NCBI GenBank assembly: GCA_026873275.1
Contig: JANTUC010000022.1
Span: 124,001 to 188,000, forward strand
Origin: Pseudopithomyces maydicus
Taxonomy: Eukaryota; Ascomycota; Dothideomycetes; Pleosporales; Didymosphaeriaceae
Direction: 5' to 3'
Length of the DNA stretch: 64,000 nt
The notes beneath the pieces were generated by a model, which was given only the letters and a program-made list of their open reading frames with translations, made no database searches and was not told the DNA's origin. Of the stretch, positions 21,535 through 32,607 are shown one piece after another. Position numbers and translations under genes: made by a program. How positions within the stretch are numbered: the first letter of the stretch is position 1; each line of letters opens with the position of its first letter.

Positions 21535-23470
21535 TCATGCATACACACATCCCCACAACAACCACTCACCCACCCACCCACTCACTCCCCCTTCCTCTTC
21601 CCCTTCCCCTCCCCTCCTTCCTCCACCCCCCTCCTCCCTACTAACCCTCCACGGCACCAAGCTCCCTCCCCCAACCACCCACGCCACCGCCATAACCCCC
21701 AACGTAACCGGCACGGCGGTAACAAAGTACACCCAATACGTCTGGCGCAACCCAGCGACCTCCTCATTCATACTATACAACCCGCTCACAAACGTCGCGG
21801 GTATAAACACCGTCGCCAACCACGTCACCCTTGCCATATTATGCGCCTCGGCATTCGCCCTCCTGCTATCCTCCAACCCCCGCCTACTATCCTCAATCGA
21901 AATCTCACTCGCCACAACGCCAGAAAGTCGATCCACACGGTCCCGCAGCTCCACGAAAATCCCCAGCACGCGCGCAAAGTCCGGCGCAATGTCGGCGTAC
22001 CCCGCGACCGGGTCGGGACTCCGATCCAGCCCGCCCGTGTTGGAGCGCGAAAGCGGCGTGGTGAGGCGGGATGCAGCGGGCAGGGCGAAATCCAGCGTCT
22101 CCTGCACCATGTCGATGAAGGTGGGGACTGCGCGGCGCCAGGTGTGCAGGCGGGCGAGGGAGGCGTCGATGGCGTCGCCGCGGCGGCGGAAGATGAGGGG
22201 GAGTTCGAGCTCGCGCTCGATTTGGGAGAGGCGGCCCTTCACGTAGTCGGCGACGAGGAGCCATTCGGCGCAGATGGTGTAGAGGGCTGGTTTGGCGATG
22301 ACGTGGGGGGAGGTGGGGTGCGGGTGGGAGGGGGAGGGCGCTTCGAACCAGGGGAAGAGGCGGGTGAGGGTGAGGATGTCGGAGTACCAGGAGAGGGAGG
22401 GGGTGAGGGTTGGAGGGGGCGAGGGGGATGCCATGGGGGGGACGGGGAGCCAGTTTGCGCGGTCGTACCAGAGGGGTTTGCCGTCTCTGAGGGTGGGATC
22501 GAGGAGGATGATGGCGACGGTTTGGGTGTCGTCGTGGGGATCGGGCCCCACCCAGATGGAGGTGCGGGTGCGCAGCATGGAGACGATGGCCGTGTCCTCG
22601 CCGGCCCAGCGCCAGTGGTTCATGTCGTCGTCTGGGCGGCGGGTGACGTTCCAGGTGGAGGCGTCTGCCTGGGCGGCGAGGAAGTTTTGCTGGGACTCGT
22701 GGTGGCGGAGGCGGAAGTTGCGGATGCGGAACCAGGAGCGGTTTTTCATGTCGGCGAGGAGGGGCGCCGGCATGGCCGTCACGGCGCGCAGGTTGTGCCA
22801 GACGTAGTCCTCGATTTGCTCGCGGAAGAAGAGCGGGTCGATGTCGAAGCGGGCGCCGAGGTGCTCGATGACTTGCTGGGAGAGGTCCTCTACTACAAAG
22901 AGGCGGAGGGTTTGCTTGGTGAAGTTGAAGTTGAAGTTGATGGTGGTGCTGTGGTTGAGGTTGAGGTCGAGGTTCCCCGGGGAGCATTCAAGCTTTGCAG
23001 CACCTCTTTCAGCGTTGCCGGATCCTCGATTTCCATCACCGTCGGCGCCGCCGCCCCATCCACGTACTCCACGAGCGCAACCTTCGTCTTCTCGCACCGC
23101 CTCGCGCGCTCCTCGCTGTTCTTCTTGTACTCGTTGGTCCACCGCGACGGCGACGTCCCCACCTGCATCCAGTCGGCCAAATGCCGCAGCGTGCGCCACG
23201 TGCCGCTCAGCGCCTTGATATGCGCGAGGTACGGGAACTTGAGGTTCTTGCTGCATGTCGTCAGTCCACACGTGAGCTCTAGATAGTGGACCCGACGCAG
23301 GGTCTGCATGGCTTTGCGGCCAGGCACGTATAAAGCACCGGGTGTGTTTGTACTTACGGATCTGGAATCTCCCACTCCTGCGCCACGGTATTACGCTCGG
23401 CATTTTCGCCCGCGAGGCCATAGAGCGAGTCGTACATGCCGGTTGTGAGCAGCGGGCGGGCGTCTTGCAT
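21535..23470 (-). CDS. CorA-like divalent cation transporter family protein (one-base shift)
   Basis: Exon 1 is 23470-23358 (MQDARPLLTTGMYDSLYG...) and exon 2 starts at 23250, with a 107-bp intron restoring WEIPDPKNLKFPYL. The C-terminus has the two helices of the CorA fold: RVTWLATVFIPATFVSGLYSM, then YWVYFVTAVPVTLGVMAVAW. A long coiled-coil-like region (ELRDRVDRLSGVV...SRRGLEDSRRANAEAHN) precedes them. The usual GMN pore motif is replaced by SMN, a variant common in fungal CorA-like proteins whose transport has rarely been tested. The frame breaks at CCCCGGGG (22975-22982), where one base is missing; with it the protein would be about 609 residues. A sequencing error is likely, but a true null allele cannot be excluded. 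Confidence 0.82.
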
Positions 23471-24715
23471 GGTGGGCGCATGTGAACTGTGCGTGTATAT
23501 ATATATCCAAATATATGTATTTATATGCGATCCTGCATGTACGTATGTACGTATGTACGTACGTATGTATTTCGCAGCAGCAATTGCAAGGAAAATAAAG
23601 CAGAGGAACAAGGCTGGGTGGGTGGGACGAAAATAAAACGCGGGGACGGGATGCGGCTGAGACGACACGAGTCGAGGCGATGCAGGGCTCAGGAGCTGAG
23701 CTGAGCGGTTACATAATGGGGCCGGTGAGCGGCGCGTGGAGCGGGGGCCGAAAGATGGCTGGGGCGCGCCGGCCGGGGCGAGGCGGGCGGGACGATCATC
23801 GTGGAGAGTTTGTGGAGGGTCGGCAGGGGGTGAACGCGTAGGGTAGGTTGGAGTGATGGGGGATTGTGAAGCGGAGATGGGTTTTCGCGGGTGCAGCGAG
23901 GGTAGCCCCGGGGCCGAGCTGAGGTCCAGTGATGGTCATGTGATCATCATATAACCTTGGAACATTGTGGATTGTCGACCTTTGTAGGAGCGCCTATACA
24001 CGGATGGTTGTTTGCCGTATTATCCGTGACATTTTTCTCATTCGAGTCTAAACCGAAATTTGGGGTACTTTCCGAGACGCTCTCAGTAGTGAATACATGT
24101 GTACGTACGCAGCATGGAGACCGCAATGACTGCGGCACGGACGAGACCAACAGGATATTATTCCTCCACTGGAGCCATACTGCTCCCAAAATTCAGAAAT
24201 AAAGGTTGTGAACAGAAAATTTAAACAGCTGTAGTAGATAGAACTGAGCATGGCGATGATCGTAGCCACAGACGAAAAAGAGGGGAATCTTGCTGCCGAT
24301 CGAGATATGGCTCTCGTAAGCCTGGACCAATTCCTGGGCTACGACGACTAGTCTGCTTAAATTCCTCTGGGGACGATTGTACAGGTGATATTGTTGGATA
24401 ATGACTTCCGTTCCTAACAGGCCTCAAATCAAACAGGATACATTTAATATATGTTGTGTAATTTTTCGAATTGATATTGATCCAACATGTCAGCCAGGGC
24501 TAGGTTATTGCTGGGAGTTTCGCGGCGTGGAAACAGTCCAGAGGGTGAGGTTTGCGGCGTAGTAGTTGCGCCACCCCACCACCGTGATGCCTCAGCTTCA
24601 ATAGTATAACTGCCAACCAATTCCCAAACTTCTCTTCGTTTCCCGTTATCCCCTCACGCAAGCCTTTCAAAGCTGCCTTGTACGAGCCCCATAAATTCTT
24701 CTTTTGCCAGGAGAT
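23471..24715. other. Divergent promoter region with a microsatellite
   Basis: No gene is supported. It contains a TA/TACG/TATG simple repeat just upstream of the CorA-like gene and a GC-rich stretch at about 23700-23900. Confidence 0.5.
23494..23572. repeat. Simple-sequence repeat (TA, then GTAC/GTAT)
   Basis: ATATATATAT is followed by repeated TACGTATG units. It lies 25-100 bp upstream of the CorA-like start codon, so it is part of that promoter or leader. Confidence 0.75.
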
Positions 24716-25674
24716 ATGACCCAATTGACGTGGTTCATCACGGGGTGCTCTTCTGGATTCGGTGAGGCACTCGTGCTGGAAGCGGTCAAACGCGGAGACC
24801 GCGTTATTGCTACTGCACGCAACACGGACGAGATTGCACACCTGAAGGGGAAGAATGTCCTAACTCTGGCTCTCGATGTTACTGTTTCCCAGATAGATAT
24901 AAACAATTGCATTTCCAAGGCCCAGGATGCCTTTGGAAGTATCGACGTGCTTGTAAACAATGCGGGATTTCTGCTGGCAGGTACAATGGAACAGACCAGG
25001 TGAGTTACGCTGCATACAGTTTGTCTCGTATACAACCAAGTCCCTAATTTGTGTTTTCCAGTGATGAAAAGTTCATCGAGGTATACAAAACTAACCTCAT
25101 TGGCCCCGTGAATATCACGCGTGCCGTCTTGCCATACTTTCGGGCTAGGAAATCGGGTGTGGTGGTGTTCATCGGCTCGCAGTCTGGCTGGTTTGGCGAT
25201 GCATGGGCGTCGGCATATTGCGCCTCAAAGTTTGCTCTCGAAGGTCCGTCGCATTATTGCATCCTTCATATATCCTTCTACTAAATCTGTATAGGAATCG
25301 TTGAAAGCTTTGAGAAGGAAACTTCGCAGTTTGGTATCAAGTCTCTCATCGTAGAGCCCGGGTTCTTCCGCACCGGTCTCTTTCTTCCTTCTCACATGAA
25401 GGTCGAGGTCGATGACCTTGATGCTTATGCTGAGCTCAATGACAAGATGATTACTTTGGCGGACCAGTTGCATGGGAAACAACCAGGAGATCCACGGAAG
25501 GCGGCGGAGCGTATCCTTGATGTTGTTCGTGACGAAGGGATGGCTAAGGGCAAACCGTGGCCTAAGAGGCTACCCCTGGGGCCAGATGCGCTGACAGGTA
25601 TCAAAGGAAAGTGTGAAGAGACATTGGACCTCTGTAAGGAGTGGGAGGATGTTATTATAAGCACAAACTTTTAG
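24716..25674 (+). CDS. Short-chain dehydrogenase/reductase (SDR)
   Basis: Three exons (24716-24999, 25062-25243, 25295-25674) encode 281 residues. The cofactor motif TGCSSGFG is at about residues 9-16, NNAG at about 84-87, the catalytic Ser in FIGSQSGW, and the YxxxK pair in AYCASK. PGFFRTG after the active site is the usual P-G motif. The arginines in TARNTDE after beta-strand 2 point to NADP(H), an inference. This is the classical SDR group common in fungi as stand-alone oxidoreductases. The substrate is unknown. The ATG at 24716 is the first in-frame ATG and lies directly before the beta-strand leading into the cofactor motif. Confidence 0.9.
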
Positions 25675-25770
25675 TCTTCATCACACAGAAGCTTTTATCG
25701 GAGCAGAGTGGTAGTGTGGATTGCTTTGTGTGCAAATCTACGTTTCCCAGGCTAGATTGCAACGGTATCG

Positions 25771-27164
25771 TTAAACCAGATGAGCAGGTGTTGAAACCAC
25801 CAATATTGCGTCGCCGCTGCCAGTACGTGCGAAATCGCCCTCATATGTGGAATCCTTTGTGACACCTTGATGCCCATTGCTCTCGGGTAATTCATAACTC
25901 GGGCTATTGCCATTCGAGGAGAAAGCTCTCAGGCTCTGAGGTCGACTGTAGAAGGTCTCCACCCCAAGGGAAATATGTAGCAGACGACTCAACAGCGGTC
26001 TGCAAGCCGGTAAGCACGCTGCGATAATGGCAACCGTGGGTTCCACCATATACACTATTGCGCCTGGAACAATGTCCCCTGTTAACTAGAATTAGTGCTT
26101 TTTGTTTTTTTGTTAGAAAAAGTAGTAGCTGAGTATGAGCTGACTAGGTGAAAACGCTTGATAGGATAAGATGCTGTCACCCCTCTTGCGACAAGTATAA
26201 AACGGTCTAGAATTAGTGTCTATCATGGGCAATAAAGTTTATAAATATCGATTATTGAGACACAGAAGTACTTACATGATATATCAGCGGAGCTCAACCG
26301 TTGCATAAAGGGGATGCGGATACCACCAACTGCGCAAGCCCTTCACGGGTCAGTGAATCATAGATCAAGATATCTTGCGAAGACTAACACAGTTCCCAAC
26401 GACAATATGATGCTCAGCTGCCATTTTCGCGTAGTCGATATCATCAATTCCCAAATTGGCTTTAACGGTATTACGAGAATAATGATATCTGTGATGATGT
26501 TGATGATTGCCATCGCCACTGCCTGGTAACTCAGCCGGAAGCACCAAGCGTTTTGGATCGATGGGTCCCAAAGTGCCGCCAGCGGAATGCATTGGAGAAA
26601 ATCGCTCAGAATGTGTCCAATTGTATACGTGACGGTGAGACATATGGTAGCGATGCTGGTCCACCTTATCCATGGATACGGAAATATCTGCATGTAAAGA
26701 GTACAGAGCGAGGTCTTGACAGCTAGGGTTGAGAATGTGACCATTGTCTCAGCCACCAGTATCCACTGATTGGGGGTCAGTGCTTAACTAATGCTTTTGT
26801 GAAAGTGACATGACATACAACAGTAAACCTTTTTGGATTGGTGACAAGAATAACATGACTACCCATTCCATACTTGATGGTCTGGATGAAACCTATGGTG
26901 AGAAGAACAAGAAAACACTGGCCGAGTGAGCCTAATGACTAATTTGGAGGCATTTATGAAGCATACTAATGCCACGAGTACTAGCCAATCGCTTGACTGG
27001 AGTTCAACCTTCCGTGGCCCACGAAGGCGAGCGATGAAGCGACCCGACACCGCTAAGGTAGCAAGAGGCAAGCAGATGGCACAAGTTGCAATGATTTCAG
27101 GAACCCTCGTGTCTTTTATATGGCTCTTCATATACTGAAGCTGTTCAGGAGTGGGCGTTCTCAT
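25771..27164 (-). CDS. Rhodopsin-like (PTH11-type) seven-helix membrane protein
   Basis: Five exons (27164-26967, 26917-26819, 26765-26389, 26340-26276, 26078-25771) encode 348 residues. TM1 is RVPEIIATCAICLPLATLAV; the fungal rhodopsin-domain motifs follow: SSDWLVLVAL, IKYGMGSHV, LCTLYMQIFP, AALWDPS with the following Cys, INIITDIIILVIPL, the LGTVA..VGGIRI region and VEPTVAIIAACLPACRPLL. The C-terminal tail is polar. This large plasma-membrane family has no known ligand for most members. Each join restores a family motif; intron 3 uses GTTAGT and an AAG acceptor. Intron 4 is 197 bp, four times the others, because it carries an inserted repeat (26098-26206). The insertion leaves both splice sites intact, so the gene is probably still functional. 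Confidence 0.83.
26098..26206 (-). mobile_element. A-tailed short dispersed repeat, copy D, inserted in an intron
   Basis: This 109-bp copy lies inside intron 4 of the rhodopsin-like gene and is flanked by a perfect 12-bp direct repeat, CTAGAATTAGTG, at 26086-26097 and 26207-26218. On the minus strand it reads CCGTTTTATACTTGTCGCAAGAG, ACCTAGTCAGC, CTACTACTTTTTC and ends in an A-rich tail (AACAAAAAAACAAAAAG). A long target duplication plus a 3' A-rich end is the signature of LINE-driven retrotransposition, so a SINE or a truncated LINE end is inferred. No tRNA-type promoter boxes are evident. Confidence 0.72.
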
Positions 27165-28189
27165 GGCTACGTTCGCCACCCGCAGGACACATCAGCACAA
27201 TAATGTGGGGAAAGGCAACTCAAAAGGGTAGGAGAAAGAGGGAAAAGCCCAGCAATCTTATGTTAAATAGGGCTCTTTTCAACATCGCTGCAACCCCGCC
27301 CAGATGTCTCACATTGATGAGGCTAATGGGGGCCAATGTCGTATCGATCGGAGCACCTTCAATGTTCGTGCCGAACCCCAACCAACCATTCATGGCTATC
27401 AAAAATGACTACCATCCCAATATATTCCCTTCATAAGAACTTACTGAAGCTTTTGACTTTGTTGTGCTGCGAAAATCGCCCGTTATCAACTCGATAGTAT
27501 CCATACTATGGGATACATTACTCGCAGAATAGTTGCAAGGTTTTTTCGTCTACGGTTCAGCATATACTCAACGCCGGTCAGATATGTTTGTGTGCGCGTG
27601 CTTTAGTTTGGGCATGCCCCCTATTATTATGGGCCGTTACGATGCGCTAGCTCTGTGTATTTTGTTATTCAAGCACCCACTCTAATGCAGAAGCCTATTG
27701 AGCAGAAGGATTAACTCTAGAGAGGTGGCGCCCTTCTTTCAAGAAAGTCAACCATGAGACCAGCGATCGCATATCTAACACCTCGCTCAACATAGGAACA
27801 ACAAAGAGAATAATATGCTGTAGACTGAAGTCGATAGTAAGACGGATTGTTTTTTAGGAGCCCCCATCCGCAGGGCAATTCCGGCCTTGCCATCGTCTCT
27901 CATTCGTTTTGTGTGTTTTATGTTTGGAAAAAGTCGCAGCAGAGTATCATCTCATAGATTGTAACTGGACGTGCCGCCGTCGCATGCAGAAACCGGAATT
28001 CGGGCTCGCTGGACAAGATACATTCTGGGAGAAATACATATGCTAAGCCAGATAAGGATGTGTGTGCGATGAAAGTTGAATGGTGTGCACAAACCGGAAG
28101 CCGCACATGCAAGCCACAGTAGCAGCGGAACTTGTAAATTGACAGAACTCGCCTATTGAACATCTTTCTTAAAAAGCCGACTATAGCTA
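27165..28189. other. Intergenic region with a truncated repeat copy
   Basis: No gene is supported. It holds a 3' fragment of the A-tailed repeat at 27905-27947. Confidence 0.5.
27905..27947 (-). repeat. A-tailed short dispersed repeat, copy E (5'-truncated)
   Basis: On the minus strand this reads TACTCTGCTGCGACTTTTTC followed by CAAACATAAAACACACAAAACG. Only the last part of the unit is present. ATGAGA occurs on both sides. Truncation at the 5' end with the tail kept is typical of LINE-mediated copies. Confidence 0.55.
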
Positions 28190-30909
28190 CTACGTAAATC
28201 TGGCACTCAAGTCGTCTAGTTTCCATGTCAATGCGATCTCTTCGAGCCAGCTCTTGATATCTTTCACCAGACCTCCGACGACAACCTTACCATCCCGAGC
28301 AAGATTGGCACTTTCAATATTCCAAGCGGGTACGTGAAGGAATTCGTGGGCTGCATCGCAAATATCGCGTTTAAGCTTGCCCGCTCGAAGCTTTGTAAGA
28401 CACTCCTCATCGAATTGGACATCAATGCACTGGCAGTAGACATAGAAGCCGTCTGCATATGTCCAATGCTTGCCACATCGGCCATCACAGTGGCAGATTA
28501 GCGGGCCATTAGGCGATATTATGGAAGTCGTATGGATGAGCTTGAAAACGTCAGAGGCGGCATTTGAATTTCGAGAAATTAAAGATGACGCTTCATTTCC
28601 ATCTTTTGGTGAAGATGGGGTCGACTCGGGAGGCGGTATACCGGATGATGTTGAACCATGTGATGACGAAGCGCGGTGTAGTAGATGCGAGATGCCTTGC
28701 GTTGGTTGGATTAGTGACCAGGCAGCTTCGGCTTCTTCAGTTGATCCGCAATCCATAAGTGCATATGCCAGTTTTCGGTAACCCTGCCAATCGTTGTCTT
28801 CATCATTATCGGACAACAACATTGAGGCAAGTTCTATATCAGGTCGAAGAATCTCTTGAGCCTTAGTAGGAGTGCCTATGGCTCGATAGTATCGGGCTAG
28901 CAACGATCGCACTTCTGACTGTGAAACATCGTTATCCCCGTTACTTTGTCTGGTATCGGTAGAAAAGCTTTGATTCTTGCAAGCATGGTGTCCACATCGG
29001 GTGATTCTGGCCCGGCCTGAAGAGTTTGAACCAGATAGGACTGGTATAGCTGTCTGATGTACCCTGCTGTATTGCCTGTCTTTTCTCTGATCAGTTGTTC
29101 CCATAAAGCAATGGCCTCTGCTCGGTCTCCTTTGGCTCTACCATACTTGAATAACATGGATGCCATATGATTGACCAGGCAGCTCTTCTGCCATTAGGAA
29201 TACCGATCTTGACTTGTCAAACTTTTCACAGCCTGGCGGTAGTAGCTTATCATATCCTCAATTCGGGACTCTAGCTGAAAAGCTGAGATGACGATAGATT
29301 GGCAGGTATCATCGAAGGCGTGATACTGTAGAAAACGCGACGTAGCAGTGATCTTCCTAGATAGATCAATTTCACTCTCCATATTCTGCAAGAATTCCAC
29401 GACTTTGCTAAAGTTTCTCCAATAATGAAGGCTGCGCACAAGCTCGAGGCGAGTTCCCTCGCCATCTGGCCTCGTCTTCAGTGAATCGTAAAGAATCACA
29501 CATGCCTCGTCATATCTTTTGAAATTTCGCAGCCAGGTTGCCTTCACAGAAATCAATTCGTTGCGTGATACATCCGACTCTACGTCTTCGTAAACCCTCT
29601 CCCCTTTTTCCAATCTTCGAAGAACGCCGTCTTTCAGACGAAGCGCTTCATTCCAGTTGGGAATTATAGATTGGGTTTTGGAATCATGAGCATACACATC
29701 GGCCAAGTAGTTCTGAGCTATGAAGTTATCAGGGTTGACTTTGAGAGCCTCGGTAAAGGAGGCAATGGCTTTTGCTACATGCTTGCACACCAGAAAGATA
29801 ATGCCCATGTTACGTACGCCAGTAGAACTTCATTCTTCTGTGTCTGCTAAGAGAGGTGCAATTTCAGACTTAAATATATGAGTGATGTGGTCCAAGAGAA
29901 TCTGCTGGCAGGATGAGGTTTTTTGTTATCTCTCCACCGCGTTGTCCACTTCTCAGTCTCATATACATAAGCAAACAGTTATATGGTAATGAGCTGAACC
30001 TCACCTGGTTGTTGTACCCTATAAACCAAACGAAAGCTTGATAAACTTGCCGGGACTTCTCCGACTTTTGGAACAACTTCGCCATAGCTCGCCTTTGAGC
30101 GCGGGGAAGCTCAATCTCAGGGTCTTTCGAGTCGAGCACTTTCCCGATTCACATCTTGTCCGATTTATCATTCTGAGTAACATCTTTGGTAACCGCAAAA
30201 CTCTTCATAAGCCGCACAACTTCAGTGAGACCGGAGTCATTGTACGTCCAGGTACGACCGACGATGCTCGACTGAATGACGTTTTCATCTATGAGTAACC
30301 TGATAATCAGGGGGCCAATTTCTACTTTGGTCTTTGGATCTACGATATCAAGATGAATCTGCTCCAAGTACGCCATCAGTTCCTATCCTGTGTATATTCT
30401 TATGGGCTCAGCTTTCACATCTGAAACTTCTACCAGAGTTTTGAGACAAGCAAGGGAGATTATGGCTTCCACGTTGTCACAATCTAACGCAATGCTGATC
30501 TCGCTCTTCCGCAGTTTTTGATCGAAGAAATTTGCTAAGCCCAGCTTATCGTACAGATTCTGTTCACACAATCTCTCGACGAAGTGACGAACGACCTCAA
30601 TCTGACCTGCCGACAGGGTTTTCTTCGATGAGGATTCTATCGACTTGCGCTGTTGCAAATCTTCTTTGAAGTACCGCGTGTAGTCATTCGAATTTATCAT
30701 CACAATAACGTGTGGATCATTCTGTGATCCGTCGATTTCGAAAAAGGCCCAACATTGACTTCTGAGCTCTTTTGCCGAGGTTTATAACCGTTCGCGTTGA
30801 AATCTAATCTTACGAATATCCGGTTCGTGGCCATCATAGCTCCCGTTCGAATGGCTGCTGACTCAGTCATGTTGAGATAATGATTGCAATTCATAGGCAA
30901 AGTTTGCAT
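28190..30909 (-). pseudogene. TPR protein with C-terminal Cys-rich module, disrupted
   Basis: Successive frames on the minus strand read as one protein. The N-terminal part contains GAMMATNRIF spliced over 30813-30767 to LRSQCWAFFEIDG. A middle region, TPR units (AKAIASFTEALKVNPDNFIA) and a Cys-rich end (CHCDGRCGKHWTYAD...CQCID) follow, then HEFLHVPAWN. A further intron starts near 30003. Three stops interrupt an otherwise continuous frame: TAG at 30385-30383, TGA at 30151-30149 and TAA at 29196-29194. Frame also changes near 29800-29825 and 28930-28965. The protein type resembles fungal TPR proteins of unknown role with this C-terminal module. Good residue conservation between the breaks suggests recent loss. 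Confidence 0.7.
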
Positions 30910-30982
30910 ATATATCTCGATAGAATGTAGTGGTGATTACAACAACAAGAGCAGCATATATGCGACATTTTGTGCTTCTTCT

Positions 30983-32029
30983 CTAAAGTCGTAAAAGCCA
31001 CACCAAAGTTACCACAAATATACCTAGACCGGCCTGCATAAGTCAGCAATTAACTACGCCTATCTCCAAGATCTAAAAGTAAACTTACTAGGATTTTTCG
31101 ATCCGATGGTGTCAACATTGGTGCAGTTCCAGTACTCCCTTCTATAGTGGTCGGGACGTTGGTCTCGCTACTACCTTGCGAATTACGCGTCGTCGTCGAA
31201 TACAGCAGCTCATTCAATCTGGTTGTTGAAATTGACGCCACTGACTCTCTCACTGAAACGCAAAACGAGGGACCAACAACCCCAGAGCCATCCATAGCAG
31301 ATGCCACAGCACTGTACTTCCCCACACTCAACAAATACCCTTGGCATGAGCTAGCGAATTCGTCGAATGCATTGGTAATTTGAGACGCTCCGCAAGCCTC
31401 ACACCACTCGTAGCACAAACATTTCGCCTGTTCTATGCGGTCTGTCTGATTGTAAAAACTTGCTGTAGCGGCTGCACATACGCTCAGCTTGCTAGCGTAG
31501 TCGATGCAGGGCATGAAAGCCACCATATCCATGGATGTAGTGGCGACCGAAACTGCGATTTCGAATCGTTTAGAGAATATCGCATTTCCCAGGAACCGCA
31601 CTTACAGGAAGCATCGCCTGATCCCAGAAGTGCGCTGGCCAACTGCTCTACAAAAACAGTCGCAACCTCTTTCCCAGCCTCCTTCGCAACATTTTGCTCT
31701 AGACGTGTCATATGCGTCTGGACTGGACCGGGTGAAGGCGCAGACCATTTCTCATCGAAGACAGTTCTCGCGCCACCGTCCTGAGAGAAGCCGCCGCCGA
31801 CATCGGGGACCGAGAAACCGCCTACACCATCCCCAATCGAAAATCCACCCCCAGAAGGAGGGTCTTCATCCGGGTTGGGTCGTAGAGGTCTCGGGGCCGG
31901 CGGTGCCTCTACAGGTATGATAGGCCTAGGCTCTGGGACTTTGGGGATTTTTGGAATGAAGAGTCGCCGTAGAAGCTGCGCACTAGCAATTTGCTGGATG
32001 ATGAGCAGGCAAAGCAACAGCCAATTCAT
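30983..32029 (-). CDS. Secreted or surface Cys-rich protein with hydrophobic C-terminus
   Basis: Three exons (32029-31606, 31552-31089, 31033-30983) give 312 residues. The protein has a signal peptide (MNWLLLCLLIIQQIASA), then a Pro-rich stretch (PKIPKVPEPRPIIPVEAPPA) and a Gly-rich stretch (GGGFSIGDGVGGFSVPDVGG). A cysteine region follows (FMPCIDYASKLSVC, KCLCYEWCEACG, SSCQGYL), then a Ser/Thr-rich part. The last exon is only 51 bp and encodes AGLGIFVVTLVWLLRL, a hydrophobic end that could be a membrane anchor or a GPI-attachment signal. The third exon is needed: without it the protein would end in an ordinary polar tail, and the splice sites (GTAAGT, TGCAG) are strong. No family is recognised. 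Confidence 0.7.
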
Positions 32030-32607
32030 TTTGTAGTGTATTTAGGGATGAAGAAGTTGAGTTTGGTGTTGGAGTTTGTCGTGCGGGATTCGAAACCGTG
32101 ATTGCAGCCTGATGGATTGCATCCCGGTCATCCTGTAGCGATGCCGCGGACGCGTTGGGGGCGGAGTTTCAGAAAAGCCCCAGGGCGATAACGTTTAGGT
32201 GTTCGTTCTTGATGCGCGAACTCATATCGCATGATCAAAAAGTCTTTACCTGTTCACGTTGCAATGCATTAGATTTCTGGCCGTTGACTTATGAGAGTGT
32301 AAGTACAGGATGGTCTTAAGAACAGCACTGGCTATTTGGGTGCGGATTGACTGAGACAATTCAGGTGGCAATGATGTCATCCGGACTGTGGCGGAGCTCT
32401 GGGGATCAATATGATGTAGAGGCTCTCTGTAGAGGACGTTGAGTGTGGAGCGGAGCGGCGTAGTATCGGGAGGCGGGCACTAAGCCCCACCCGCTAGGTA
32501 AGCTCAGTCATCCGAATTCAATGTGTCATCAACTGCCTTCACTGTCATCGAACAGAAAACAGCTGAAAACACTGACGCCGATGGAATAAAAGTCTTTCGG
32601 AGTAACC
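32030..32607. promoter_or_regulatory. Divergent promoter region
   Basis: This separates the secreted-protein gene (minus) from the single-exon gene at 32608 (plus). No gene or repeat is seen, and no specific element is assigned. Confidence 0.4.

Noticed and set aside
21418..23286. 622-residue open frame on the plus strand
   Set aside because: It is antisense to the CorA-like gene, low in complexity (Gly/Glu/Val and His/Pro runs) and has no motif; a GC-rich shadow frame.
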